A DNA stretch of 64,000 nt, taken from contig NC_087082.1 in assembly GCF_026151205.1 (NCBI RefSeq), forward strand, positions 11,098,707-11,162,706, given 5' to 3'. How positions within the stretch are numbered: the first letter of the stretch is position 1; every line of letters starts with the position of its first letter. The position numbers and the translations under genes are program-made. The stretch comes from Bolinopsis microptera. Its lineage: Eukaryota; Ctenophora; Tentaculata; Lobata; Bolinopsidae. Shown here piece by piece: positions 25,591-37,524 of this stretch. The notes beneath the pieces were generated by a model that saw nothing but the letters and a program-made list of their open reading frames with translations, was not told the origin of the DNA and searched no databases.

Positions 25591-27125
25591 CGTATTAAAA
25601 TGCCTCAAAAACCGTATCATCTGGTTCCACAATCTCGGATTCATCTTCTGTATTGTAACACGCGAATTAATAATTTGTAGACAAACTAGCGCGCCGGGAA
25701 CCATGCGGAATACAGATTGTCTCTTTACGTAATTCAAACTCTGATGACAAAATAAATTGATTGTGACTGTAATAATGGATTAAAAATTACGGCATACAGC
25801 AAATCTTGTGTAAAAAATGTGATAAACAATATGCTGTAAAAAAATTCGTCAAAAACTTTAAGAACACGATGCCCCGCCCCGTTGTCTAAAGTGACAATTT
25901 TGGGACTTTGACGGGCTATAACTTTCGCTAGGAGCAGCCATTTCCCCAAAACTTGGTACCATATGACTCTACTCAATGAGACCTTTCCAATGATGTATAA
26001 TATGTTGGGTTTTGAGACATAAAATGTTCACCCGCAAGTTGATGCTCTTAGTACATACACTAATTACTGTGCCGCGCCGAGCTGCCATGAATTGACATCG
26101 TCAATTAACTTTTACACCTAATTTTGCTCCAAAAGCCGCGCACCATCAAATGTGGCACCTAGGCGAAACTCACTGATTATTCCAAAAAGGTATGACAAAT
26201 TTGGTACTGTGAAAATTCTTTGTCATACGTTGTATGACCCGCCGCGCATGAGTGCGCGGCTCCCCCTGTATCGTCGAAACTCTACAGCTTCACTATAGTT
26301 AACGGGTGATACTCGTAAAATATCTGTTCCATATATTGGACCGTCGACGAGTCCAACTCGGCGCGCGTCCTGGTAGGTTGTAAACCTATAACACTATAGT
26401 GAAGCGACCGTGGGGGTCACCACGTGATACAAGAAATGCTCACAGTCTCTTCTAGAAAGCAATTATGGTACCAAAATTTTGAAAATCCGAGCAAGTTTAT
26501 TTTTATCGTGCACCCCCTAATACAATTATAATTATAACGGCGAGCGTCTTGGTAGGTTATAACAAGTACAGTCACAGGCCATTCTGCATAATCATTGTAC
26601 TCTTCATATTATGTTTTATTATATTCGACTTTTTTATTGTCTTTATCACTATCAGTTACTAGTTATTTTTACTGACACTGCTGCTGCTTATATTAACGGG
26701 TGATACTCGTAAAATATCTGTTCCATATATTGGACCGTCGACGAGTCCAACTCGGCGCGCGTCCTGGTAGGTACGTTGTAAACCTACAATGATATTGGGA
26801 TACGTTACATGCATATCAATGCTTATAGCATTGTTGCGCGATGCACTACTGGGTCACGCCGCGCATTGTCTCGCAACCGTATGCAGATCGGCGAGATGCG
26901 AAGGATTGACATCGTGAATCAACTTATAGCATTATAATCATGCATAATTAATTAAATCAACTACCTGCATGGCTCGCTAATCCCTGTGCGCGGCGCTCTT
27001 TTCAAGTTTTCTTAGCGCAATTCTTGGTACAGTGTACAAGTCATACTAATGATGGGTTTAGAGCCAATATAAAACAAAGTTTAACTGCACTTGCAAGTAT
27101 TTCATGTGATGAATATTAAATACAG
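25591..27125. other. Mosaic of dispersed repeats
   Basis: Contains the inverted partner of 18470-18647 (25897-26078), a repeat unit at 26221-26440 related to 55035-55690 (gacccgccgcgc ... cggctccccctgtatcgt ... gggggtcac-acgtgataca), and an 85-bp near-perfect direct repeat at 26297-26383 and 26696-26782 (starting ttaacgggtgatactcg). No genes. Confidence 0.7.
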
Positions 27126-27196
27126 TGGTCGACCGGGGGCAGGATTCTGACCGGGGCCGGGGACCCCCAATATAGCCGGTGCCTGGGCCGGGGCTG
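27126..27196. repeat. Left part of a GC-rich GGCCGGGG repeat, split by the LTR element
   Basis: Begins with TGGTCGACCGGGG, the inverted match of CCCCGGTCGACCA at the right end (34692-34704). The intervening LTR element duplicated GGCTG at the insertion point, showing that this repeat was there first. The remainder is at 33845-34704. Confidence 0.75.
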
Positions 27197-29019
27197 TGTA
27201 ATGAACCTCGGAAATTCCAAGAATTTCCAGTCATTCTGTGCTTGAATGATTTTGTGTTTAAGATATATCTCCTTAAGTTTAGCAGATCATTTATATAAGA
27301 AGTGTATCTGAATTATAGAATAGGCTTACGTTTAATTAACAAACGGAGCTTTTTGTGTTTAACCAAGGGACAATTCGACACGGTTGATGACATTCCATGG
27401 AGGTGTCCAATCAGAGCGCCACAGAAGAACACCTGATAGCAGACCGGCCTATCAGTATCACAGTTTCAGACGATGGTCTATGGATCGTAAGGATGGATAA
27501 TGAGCGGCAGAGTTTAACGATAATGAGCGGCGGACTCAGTGGGATCGGAGATGATATATGAGGATGACGATCGGAGAACAAGGGAGTCTTAGACCAGCAC
27601 AGTCGATAGGGTTGTTCGAGTACTCAGGGGCCAATAGGCAGGTTTCGACCGGCTACGCCATGTTTTATAAGCTTGCTAGACGTAGGTAGTAATCCAGTAA
27701 GTTCTCTTCCTTAATTTGATGTGAGCGTTTAATTTAGCTGTCTTGCTTCTAATTTAAGAGTTCAGACGTGAATTGATAATAATGTTGTTTTCAAGTTTCT
27801 ATTCCAGTTTCCTATGTGGCTATAGTAATACGTCATTTCTATCTAGGTTCAACCAGACACGAATACATCTTGCAGTTTTGTTGATAAGATTCCTCCTAAA
27901 CTAGATGACAATTCCAAAGACCATCATGCGTGTTGGGTTCGTTCTAGAGGTAAATTCCTTTTCTATTAGTCTCAGCATGTTAGATCTAAGAATAATAAAA
28001 AAGGTAGTTGAACATCGTAGTTCCTTATCCTCAATTAATATTCATGATTGTACAAAATTACGTTGTCGTTTTCCAGGTCACATATCCACGAGGATTCCTG
28101 CTAATACCGTGTTGTTACTTGCTATTGTCAATACCAGCTTGATCGGGCCAAGAATAATTGATTCTACTTCGTCAGCCAAGGTAATTAGTTCAGTTACGAC
28201 GTCTGCATAAAGTAGTAGATATATTCCATTTTAATTGATTAATTGTTGTATTATAGAGTAAGACTAAGATTTGACATTACCTTTTATATTAATAGTTACA
28301 TGTGCAAGTTTAAAGTAGTTTCCAGTTGGCTATGAATTGTTTTAACACCATAGTTAAAAGATATTGTTTTCAGACCAGACTTCCTCCACCATTCGTGACG
28401 GCCAACCTGTTAAAGATCGAGACACCGTGATACTCCATTCCACCTACACCATTGCTTAGAAATAGACTTTGAAAGGTGATTGCACCATCATAGATTTGGA
28501 CACCAAGATATTTCCCTTAAATAGGTTATGAGAAGATGTTCTCCCGTGTCAATTAATTAGTATAGTACAAAAAGCTTACTTCCATTGTTATATAATCATT
28601 TTTTTATAAGAAGGTTTTTGTTCATTAATTACACTACTATTATTATAGTAGATCTATATTCTTGCTTACATTGTTGTATCAATTTGTGTTAACCCACCAA
28701 AATTGAAAGTCTGAATTATAATCACTAACCGCACTAAATTAAATAAGAAGTAACATGAAACTCTGAATTCTAGCAAAACTATAATTTCCCTAAAACAAAA
28801 GTTTTAAGACGCTCAATCGTGGGTTCAGAACCTTCCGAGACGGACTCTCTTGATATAACCGGGGCCTCCCATGTATAGTTCTAGCCAAGTCAAAAGGAGC
28901 TCTAAATAAATAATTTCTTGGAGGAAATAAAGTACTACATATCATGGACATGGGAGAGGTGATTATTACCCGGTACTAGCAACTAACACCTGTCTAAATT
29001 GGTACCGTGGTTAATAACA
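27197..29019 (+). repeat. 5' LTR (1823 bp)
   Basis: Starts tgtaatgaacc and ends ggttaataaca. Lacks the 9-bp atttatttt present in the 3' copy (about 32696) and has an extra ggta near 27683. A 101-codon ORF inside is present in both LTRs simply because they are identical. Confidence 0.93.
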
Positions 29020-30882
29020 TTGGAGCAGCAATGCGTTGGGCTCTTAAAATTTTTACCAAAATTTAAAAAAATCAGCGAGTGGGTTGATACAGATTTATTT
29101 CTAAATAGTTTGTCGGCGAGTAATGGCAAAATAGAAGATTCCAATTAATATTTATTACGTTTGCTAGTTAGCATAAGGTTATAGGTCTTTTTTTTCACGT
29201 TTGTTTCCTCTTAAGTTAAATCTAAGCTTCAATTCCATTTAATTCATTAAGTGTTCATTTAAGACTAAGACTGCCGACAAATCATTATAATTTTTTCATT
29301 TAATTTTGTTTTACGTTTAGAAATACAGACCAAGGACTCAGCCAGAGGAGAAGGAATGATGTACTGGATTAGAGAATCTCAATATCAACTGTTATGTGAG
29401 TTGTAATAATTAAATATTGTTAAATTTGGTATAACTTAGTGGGTTTTGATGTGAGGTTAAGTTAAAGGTTTATGATACACGATGAGAAAGGTGATTATAA
29501 GTTGATATTGTACTAGAAATAGCGTATTGCTGTATTGGGATAAGCGAGAAAGTATGAGCTATCAAGTTATTAAAATGGTACTTTTTAAAGCGTCAAATTT
29601 TGAGCATAAATGTTTAAAGATGATATATGGGAGAGTTCTTGCCGGCCGGCACACAAACAATTAATGATTATGAAGTTAATGTTTTGGTAAGTAAGGGCCA
29701 TGAATTTTGTGGGAAGGAGATGGATGATTGTTGCAGGCATCAGGTGTCATAATAGGCCTATGTGTCGCTCGTTATTTGTTCTGCTCTATCACTTCATGAT
29801 TTTCACTGTATATTCGTGGCAATCTAGGTTATTCTTTGGGTAGGTTCGTTTTGATTATTTTACCAGGAGAAACAGTAGCATGATTGATATTCGTTAACTA
29901 TTAAGTCCCCGGGGAAATTTCGGAAAGTTACAGAAATTTAAGTTGGGTGATATTTATGTGCACAAATATCAGGAGTAAATTTTGAATCAAAGGTTTATAT
30001 TAAGTACGCAGAATAAGAATGTTATGAGATTAATTAGCTTGATTGGGAGATTCAAGTTTGTCCATCATTGTTAGGTTTCTTGGTCTGTAGTTTTGTTAAA
30101 TTGAGCAATAACGTTGTTTTTACAGATAACGTGGACATAATAATACGACGAGAAGACCCTCGAGTTATTTTTTTTATCGCAAAATGTTTTAATAGTTGAT
30201 TAAGATGGAGACTGTGCTGGGCTGGGACTCACATTCACGACGTAAGCCCTTGTATGTTAACAATTGAACTATGTAAAATTCCTATACCTATGATTAAGTC
30301 CGCTAAGCACTGATAAACAACATTTTTCTATTTAACTTCAATTGCTTACAGTTACTAGTTCAATACTTTCCATTCTATTAAGCATCAGTTTGACGCCACC
30401 TTCGTTAACGAATCTATTAAGGGACACTATTTTTCCGAAAAGCAGTTTTCTTTATTATTATGTAATCGGGCCTAGTATTCATAATTTACATACTATGACC
30501 GTTATCTTTGTCACGGAATAGGTATCAGACAGCTGTATCAGGCCAATGTCCGTGTAATACACTGCAAGGATTACGGTTGCAGTTGTGAAACATTTGTTTA
30601 TTCGTACCGAATTATTTCTGGGGTGATCTCATTCAGTTCTTAATAAGAGCGAGCAAGAACTTATCATTTTATTCGGATTGAGCAAGTTTTAAGCATAGTA
30701 TTTACGGTGCTATTGTAATTCAATAATTTTAACAAACAATGCAATGCATTTAATCAGGTACCTAGATGAGTCTTATTCTAATTCCAAACTGTAAATTTAA
30801 CTCCATTATTATCTCGTTGTCACCCTTTTCCATTTGGAGATTTGCAATTAGAATCACTAATTAGAAATCTCTTATTTAGTAA

Positions 30883-31737
30883 ATGGCTGATGCCGTTCAA
30901 GACCCACAGTTAGGGGAGCATGATGAACATGTTCCTATCATGGATCCTAGAGGTCCACCACCAGTGCCACCGAGAGCTCTTCTAGCACAGCAAGCACCAG
31001 TACAGTTTTTAAGATCACCTCCACAGTTACGTCATGAAAATGACCTGGACCTTTATTTACTCCGATTTCAAAGTTATGTTAACTCCATAGGAGCAAGACT
31101 CGATGAAATACCCCACATTTTGGTAAATTGTATGAGTGACGAGGTTTTGATGGCTGTAGAGAGATTTCTTGTTCCTAACATAGCATACGGCCAGCTGATA
31201 GCAATCTTGAGAAGAGAGCTTGGAGAAACGAATGAAAATAGAGAGTCATATAAGGCCAAGCTACGAAAAACATTGAGAAACCGGAATGAAAATGTCAGAG
31301 CATACTATGTACGGTTATATAATATTGCCAAGAAAGCATATGCCAACCATGAGGAATTCCGGGACCTGGTTTTGCGAGACGCATTTATCAATAACATCCA
31401 GGACGCAGGAATTGCTGCTAGATTGCGCGAGCAAGCTAACATGAATAATGAGCAGCTATTAGAGCACGCCACCATGCTTGTAACCTGCAAAAATGCCTCG
31501 TCACGCCAGACCGAGCAAATAAATGCAGCACTTAATTCTGAAAAATCTGCCCAAAATGAGCTACAGAAAATATCAGATCAATTAGGACAGCTTGTAGACT
31601 TAATGGCAAATAATTTCCTCACAATCACAGACACATATGCTAAAAATCCAGTCTCTGATCTAGCTGAAATCGATTACCATAGGCAAGGTTGTCAAGGTGA
31701 TGAGTACCAAACCTACCAATTCTTTGATTTCGAATAG
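30883..31737 (+). CDS. Gag-like capsid protein of the LTR element
   Basis: 284 residues from ATG to TAG. The N-terminus is Pro-rich (GPPPVPPRALL). Residues 50-200 form an all-helical capsid-type region: DLDLYLLRFQSYV, a Y-x-QLIAILRRELG block, ENVRAYYVRLYNIAKKAY and a FRDLVLRDAFINNI stretch, in the order seen in Ty3/gypsy Gag proteins. There is no CCHC zinc knuckle, so RNA packaging, if any, works differently. The frame is fully open with no stops, consistent with recent activity. A product of about 33 kDa would assemble cytoplasmic particles. Family call is by pattern only. Confidence 0.8.
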   Translation: MADAVQDPQLGEHDEHVPIMDPRGPPPVPPRALLAQQAPVQFLRSPPQLRHENDLDLYLLRFQSYVNSIGARLDEIPHILVNCMSDEVLMAVERFLVPNIAYGQLIAILRRELGETNENRESYKAKLRKTLRNRNENVRAYYVRLYNIAKKAYANHEEFRDLVLRDAFINNIQDAGIAARLREQANMNNEQLLEHATMLVTCKNASSRQTEQINAALNSEKSAQNELQKISDQLGQLVDLMANNFLTITDTYAKNPVSDLAEIDYHRQGCQGDEYQTYQFFDFE

Positions 31738-32016
31738 GCAAACCGGTACACATTATTTTGAGCACGGTAATACATATAATTATATATATATTTTTTAAAA
31801 ATATATAAAATAAAACTAAAAGAAAACTTTATTATAAACTAGTAATCTTATTTTATATAAGTTTTCTTTATTTTCGTTAGTATGGAAAATCTCTTTTTGT
31901 TAATGAGATTTATTTACATGGTTTTTAATATTTTCGTTTGTGATCGTTCAAAAGAATTAAAAAAAGTCATTCAAGCATTATTTTATCGACGGGGACGTCT
32001 CTTTAAAGCAGAGAGA

Positions 32017-33844
32017 TGTAATGAACCTCGGAAATTCCAAGAATTTCCAGTCATTCTGTGCTTGAATGATTTTGTGTTTAAGATATATCTCCTTAAGTTT
32101 AGCAGATCATTTATATAAGAAGTGTATCTGAATTATAGAATAGGCTTACGTTTAATTAACAAACGGAGCTTTTTGTGTTTAACCAAGGGACAATTCGACA
32201 CGGTTGATGACATTCCATGGAGGTGTCCAATCAGAGCGCCACAGAAGAACACCTGATAGCAGACCGGCCTATCAGTATCACAGTTTCAGACGATGGTCTA
32301 TGGATCGTAAGGATGGATAATGAGCGGCAGAGTTTAACGATAATGAGCGGCGGACTCAGTGGGATCGGAGATGATATATGAGGATGACGATCGGAGAACA
32401 AGGGAGTCTTAGACCAGCACAGTCGATAGGGTTGTTCGAGTACTCAGGGGCCAATAGGCAGGTTTCGACCGGCTACGCCATGTTTTATAAGCTTGCTAGA
32501 CGTAGTAATCCAGTAAGTTCTCTTCCTTAATTTGATGTGAGCGTTTAATTTAGCTGTCTTGCTTCTAATTTAAGAGTTCAGACGTGAATTGATAATAATG
32601 TTGTTTTCAAGTTTCTATTCCAGTTTCCTATGTGGCTATAGTAATACGTCATTTCTATCTAGGTTCAACCAGACACGAATACATCTTGCAGTTTTATTTA
32701 TTTTGTTGATAAGATTCCTCCTAAACTAGATGACAATTCCAAAGACCATCATGCGTGTTGGGTTCGTTCTAGAGGTAAATTCCTTTTCTATTAGTCTCAG
32801 CATGTTAGATCTAAGAATAATAAAAAAGGTAGTTGAACATCGTAGTTCCTTATCCTCAATTAATATTCATGATTGTACAAAATTACGTTGTCGTTTTCCA
32901 GGTCACATATCCACGAGGATTCCTGCTAATACCGTGTTGTTACTTGCTATTGTCAATACCAGCTTGATCGGGCCAAGAATAATTGATTCTACTTCGTCAG
33001 CCAAGGTAATTAGTTCAGTTACGACGTCTGCATAAAGTAGTAGATATATTCCATTTTAATTGATTAATTGTTGTATTATAGAGTAAGACTAAGATTTGAC
33101 ATTACCTTTTATATTAATAGTTACATGTGCAAGTTTAAAGTAGTTTCCAGTTGGCTATGAATTGTTTTAACACCATAGTTAAAAGATATTGTTTTCAGAC
33201 CAGACTTCCTCCACCATTCGTGACGGCCAACCTGTTAAAGATCGAGACACCGTGATACTCCATTCCACCTACACCATTGCTTAGAAATAGACTTTGAAAG
33301 GTGATTGCACCATCATAGATTTGGACACCAAGATATTTCCCTTAAATAGGTTATGAGAAGATGTTCTCCCGTGTCAATTAATTAGTATAGTACAAAAAGC
33401 TTACTTCCATTGTTATATAATCATTTTTTTATAAGAAGGTTTTTGTTCATTAATTACACTACTATTATTATAGTAGATCTATATTCTTGCTTACATTGTT
33501 GTATCAATTTGTGTTAACCCACCAAAATTGAAAGTCTGAATTATAATCACTAACCGCACTAAATTAAATAAGAAGTAACATGAAACTCTGAATTCTAGCA
33601 AAACTATAATTTCCCTAAAACAAAAGTTTTAAGACGCTCAATCGTGGGTTCAGAACCTTCCGAGACGGACTCTCTTGATATAACCGGGGCCTCCCATGTA
33701 TAGTTCTAGCCAAGTCAAAAGGAGCTCTAAATAAATAATTTCTTGGAGGAAATAAAGTACTACATATCATGGACATGGGAGAGGTGATTATTACCCGGTA
33801 CTAGCAACTAACACCTGTCTAAATTGGTACCGTGGTTAATAACA
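32017..33844 (+). repeat. 3' LTR (1828 bp)
   Basis: Same sequence as the 5' LTR apart from two indels. Followed directly by the GGCTG target duplication. Confidence 0.93.
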
Positions 33845-34704
33845 GGCTGACCACTGAGAATTGGCCGGCGCGGGACCGGGAAATCTTTCATTTTGCCGGG
33901 GCCGGGGGTAGTTTACCAAACTGAAGTCAGAAATTGAAACATGAATTTGATAATAATTTAGGCTGGTGTGATGCAATCGGGAAGGATTAAACTCAAGGTG
34001 CGGTTTATCCTCACCGACTTGAGGATTAAACCGCAACTTTGTGCTGTGAACCAACTCAGCATAATCCTCATTATCCTGAGATCCATACTTAATTTCTAAT
34101 CCTCAACTCGGAACTGAGGAAAACCCTCAGCTGCTACTTTATCTGCACCTCGGGATTTAAAACATAAAAGTAATCCCACATCCAAATTATGGCTCGGTTC
34201 ACAAAAATTTACCATAAATGTTAGGCTCTGTAGTTTACGTTGAGCCGTATTTTTAGCTGCAGTGCAGTATTTTTACTTTCTAGTTTCTACATATGTTTTA
34301 TCTGTTATTGCAAATTTCTCGGAGACGATTAATTGAAAATTCTGATCATACTGAGGAAGAACCACGGTTTTTATGTTACTAGCCGTAGTCTAATTTAAGC
34401 CGTATGTTGTATTTTCTATATTTAAACGTACTCAACGTAGACAATAAATTGTTTCAACTTTGAAATCTCATAATCAATAATTACCATTAAATTTTAAATT
34501 GTGTTTTGATTTTTTTCAAAAACGTGTCAAAATGATCATTCATGAAATCCCCGGCTGTGCCCCCCGGCAAATGCATGGTTTTTGGCCGGGGCCGGGGCTA
34601 AATTTATTAGCCGGGGCCGGGGCCGGGGTTTGCCAAATATTGGCCGGGGCCGGGAAGGGCCGGGGGTTGTGATTTTGGCCGGGGCCGGGGCCCCGGTCGA
34701 CCAT
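33845..34704. repeat. Right part of the split GC-rich repeat
   Basis: The interior is AT-rich host-like sequence with GGCCGGGG arrays at both ends (33858-33912; 34545-34704). It ends CCCCGGTCGACCA. No ORF of note. It is probably a non-autonomous element or foldback sequence. Confidence 0.65.
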
Positions 34705-34714
34705 TGATTAAGTA

Positions 34715-35127
34715 TTGACCATTGTTAATGGTCTGGCCCGGCGCGAGCTACTTCGTAGCACTTGCCACCCTGCAGTTTCTTGGCGTTCAAATCGTAAATT
34801 CGCGCGCAAAAATTACACCGGCGCGCCTTCCATTAATGATGCATTAGACGCATACATTATTAGCAGCGAGTGCGTTGAACGAACAGTCACTCGCGCCGCG
34901 CGCAATGCAACAACGACTAATTTCAAAATTATATTTCATTATTAATTTAAACTTCAGTTTTGCAAATTTGGCAATAATTGTCATTCAAATATACAAGTGG
35001 TCATTTCATTGACGGATGTTACTCGTCTAAATTTCTTCGAAGTAGCGCGCGCCGCTTTCTTCTCGAAAGCCCGATGGCAAGTGCTACGAAGTAGCGCGCG
35101 CCGGGCCAGATCATTAACAATGGTCAA
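34715..35127. mobile_element. MITE with 52-bp terminal inverted repeats
   Basis: The left end reads TTGACCATTGTTAATGGTCT-GGCCCGGCGCGAGCTACTTCG and the right end is its reverse complement with two mismatches (35076-35127). It is 413 bp with no coding capacity. No clear target duplication. Confidence 0.8.
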
Positions 35128-36363
35128 GTCATTTCATAAACGATTATATTGTTTTATTTAATGGAGCCGACTGTTTGTAATTAATGATTGACGGTAGTTT
35201 ATTCTATTTGCCATTGAAAAATATTACGCGTTCAGTATTGATAATTATGGTATTGGCATGATTAATATATTAATATAATTCTTACGCTACACTAGTATAT
35301 GGTAGGCTTAATAAAGTTTTGGTCATTAACATTGATTGGAAAAATTCCAAAAATTGAAATAAGACATTTTAAATTTTATTTTTAAATGTAATTCTAGTCA
35401 AGTAGTCAAGCCGCGCATCCAAGCTTTATCCAAATTGCAAACTTTGTAAATGTTTGCAGAGTAAATATTTTCGTTTTGAGTATACAAACTGAGTTTAAGG
35501 TAACCAGTTTGTTGAGTCATGCAATGTACGTGAGCTTGTATCTTTCATTAACATTGTTCAATTGCAATTGGATACCGCTGGCACTCGCTGACTTTAAAAT
35601 GTTCAACCAACCCGCAACAAGAAAATAGAGGTAAGACCTTTCGTCTAGACACTTGATGATATTTGTTGTAGCTATCTCCTTTGATAAGTGATAATAACAA
35701 TCTTTCATTCATCGAATAATTTTTGCAGTGAAGACAGGGTAACTACTCGATCATTATTTTTGTCCAGGTTAATTGATCTGAAAAAGAATGCCGTCCAGGA
35801 TGCATCATTCTCAAATATGGTTGCTAAAATATGGACTTATGATCTACGGCAGTGGTAAGGGCTCCTAATTTGCTCATGAAACATGACCCGTTCAAATCAA
35901 AACAGAAGTCTGCTGTGTAATTATACTATATATCAATGAATAATATTTTTCAGAATGTGATGAAGAGTAGTGGAAATGTTTTAATCTCAAGATGAACTAC
36001 ATTCTGACGTCATGGGATAATAATACAACAGTTTTGTTCGCCCTCTCCGATCCCTTTGGCTAGGTGAGTTAATTTAATCTGAGTACAGAGTATTAAATTG
36101 TAGGCTCTATTAATAATAATAATTCTATACAGTTTCATAATTGAAACAATTATGGCCCCTTATTGTGGGCAGAGTATGTGTCTTTGTTGATATGTCCTGG
36201 TATAAACTTATCTGAGTGACTGCATTAAAATAATTTTTTGTAATTGCAATTGTACTAGAAACTAGTCGAAAGCATTCAAAATGTAATATCAGCTATATGC
36301 CTGCATCGAGAAGAAAGCGGCGCGCGCTACTTTGAAGAAATTTAGACGAGTAACATCCGTCAA
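35009..36363. mobile_element. 1355-bp element bounded by 56-bp inverted repeats
   Basis: 35009-35064 and 36308-36363 are reverse complements with one mismatch, starting TTGACGGATGTTACTCGTCT. The left arm lies inside the 413-bp MITE, so the two elements overlap or are derived from each other. The interior has no recognisable gene. Confidence 0.7.
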
Positions 36364-36736
36364 ATTAAGTATTATATGTAATAAAATAGTTACATTGTGT
36401 AGTAACAATAATATGTCATTGTTTCTTTTATATTGACTCATTTAAACATTTTAATGGTTTACCTCCAGTTTGGGATCAGGGATGTTTAAGTTTTGTTTTG
36501 AAATTCGCTTTCTATTACCTGAGGACCCCAGGCTATTATGTTCATTAACATAAATATAGATTTGGCGGAATGACAGGCTGAGCGCGGCCCAGTAAGCTTT
36601 CTATTTTTATAATAATCTTTTTTGTTCTCGGTATATTTTGATTGTATACTGATAACTCACCCTCATCTAAAACTAAATTTAAGGGGGGGGGGGTTCAACC
36701 TGATTTTTTTGTGAAACTTGGTTTCGAGATAGCAGT

Positions 36737-37524
36737 TGACCAACAAACTAAGACCGGTGACCGAACTTTTGAGGGGGTCCCGGACACCAACCGCCAAACG
36801 GTGCCCGCGGGGCAGCCACGCCCATATTTGGTCCAAATTAAGCCAAATTAAGCCAAATACCCTGAATATGCCCAAAATACAGATTTAAGGTGCTCTACTT
36901 GTAGCTAGTGGTACAAAATTCAGAATTTGGTCGCCAAATTGTTTTAAAGGCCTAACTCAAAATTCTGTCCCAAAACTTAAGGTCGAAATGCAATTCTACG
37001 TTGATTCTGAAAATTTCATGTAACAATATTGAAACCCTATTATATATTGAGTTCTATTGTTTTGAGCGAAGTCAGTTTTGCAAATATCGCGAACTGAGAT
37101 ATGGCCAATTTTGTTCATTTTTTTGCGATTATTTGAACACAGAATCCACAGTTAGGTAGATACTGAGCTGATAATCATAGATAATGTGTAGTATAGGCTT
37201 AACTTCCATATAAAGTTGGTTTCATTAAAAATATTGATATTTGACCAATTTATGGGCCAAAATCGATCAAATTTGGTGCGTATGCCCAAATATGGTCATA
37301 TGGTTTTAGGCCCATAACTCAGTCATTTTTTGTCCAATCTTGATGAAAATTCGTATACGAGTTCAGAGGACCAAAAATCTGGATTTTGGGCATGTTTAGG
37401 GTATTTGGCTAAATTGGGCTTAATTTGGACCAAATATGGGCGTGGCTGCCCCGCGGGCACTGTTTGGCGGTTGGGGTCCGGGACCCCCTCAAAAGTTCGG
37501 TCACCGGTCCTAGTTTGTTGGTCA
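36737..37524. mobile_element. Foldback element with about 150-bp inverted arms
   Basis: Left arm 36737-36890 and right arm 37374-37524 are reverse complements with few mismatches (outer end TGACCAACAAACTA, then ACCGGTGACCGAACTTTTGAG). The interior is AT-rich and non-coding. ORFs in the arms are mirror images. Confidence 0.85.

Larger units (their letters stand above)
27197..33844 (+). mobile_element. Non-autonomous LTR retrotransposon encoding only Gag (TR-GAG-like)
   Basis: The LTRs at 27197-29019 and 32017-33844 start TG and end CA, and the 5-bp target duplication GGCTG is perfect (27192-27196, 33845-33849). The 3.0-kb interior holds a TGG-led primer-binding-site candidate at 29021, a 1.86-kb leader without genes, one Gag-like gene (30883-31737) and a purine-rich tract (32005-32016) just before the 3' LTR. 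There is no protease, RT, RNase H or integrase anywhere inside. By eye the LTRs differ only by a 4-bp and a 9-bp indel, so insertion was recent and enzymes must have come from another element. The structure matches the TR-GAG class known mainly from plants. Confidence 0.92.

Noticed and set aside
18470..26078. Maverick/Polinton-type giant transposon
   Set aside because: Only an Ulp1-type protease remnant is present; no DNA polymerase B, integrase or packaging ATPase.
26340..26385. Hammerhead ribozyme in the GTCGACGAGTCC repeat
   Set aside because: The CTGANGA and GAAA core elements are not both present in the needed order.
27905..33035. Identical 101-codon ORFs at 27905 and 32730
   Set aside because: They are the same place in the two LTRs; identity comes from recent insertion, not from a gene family.
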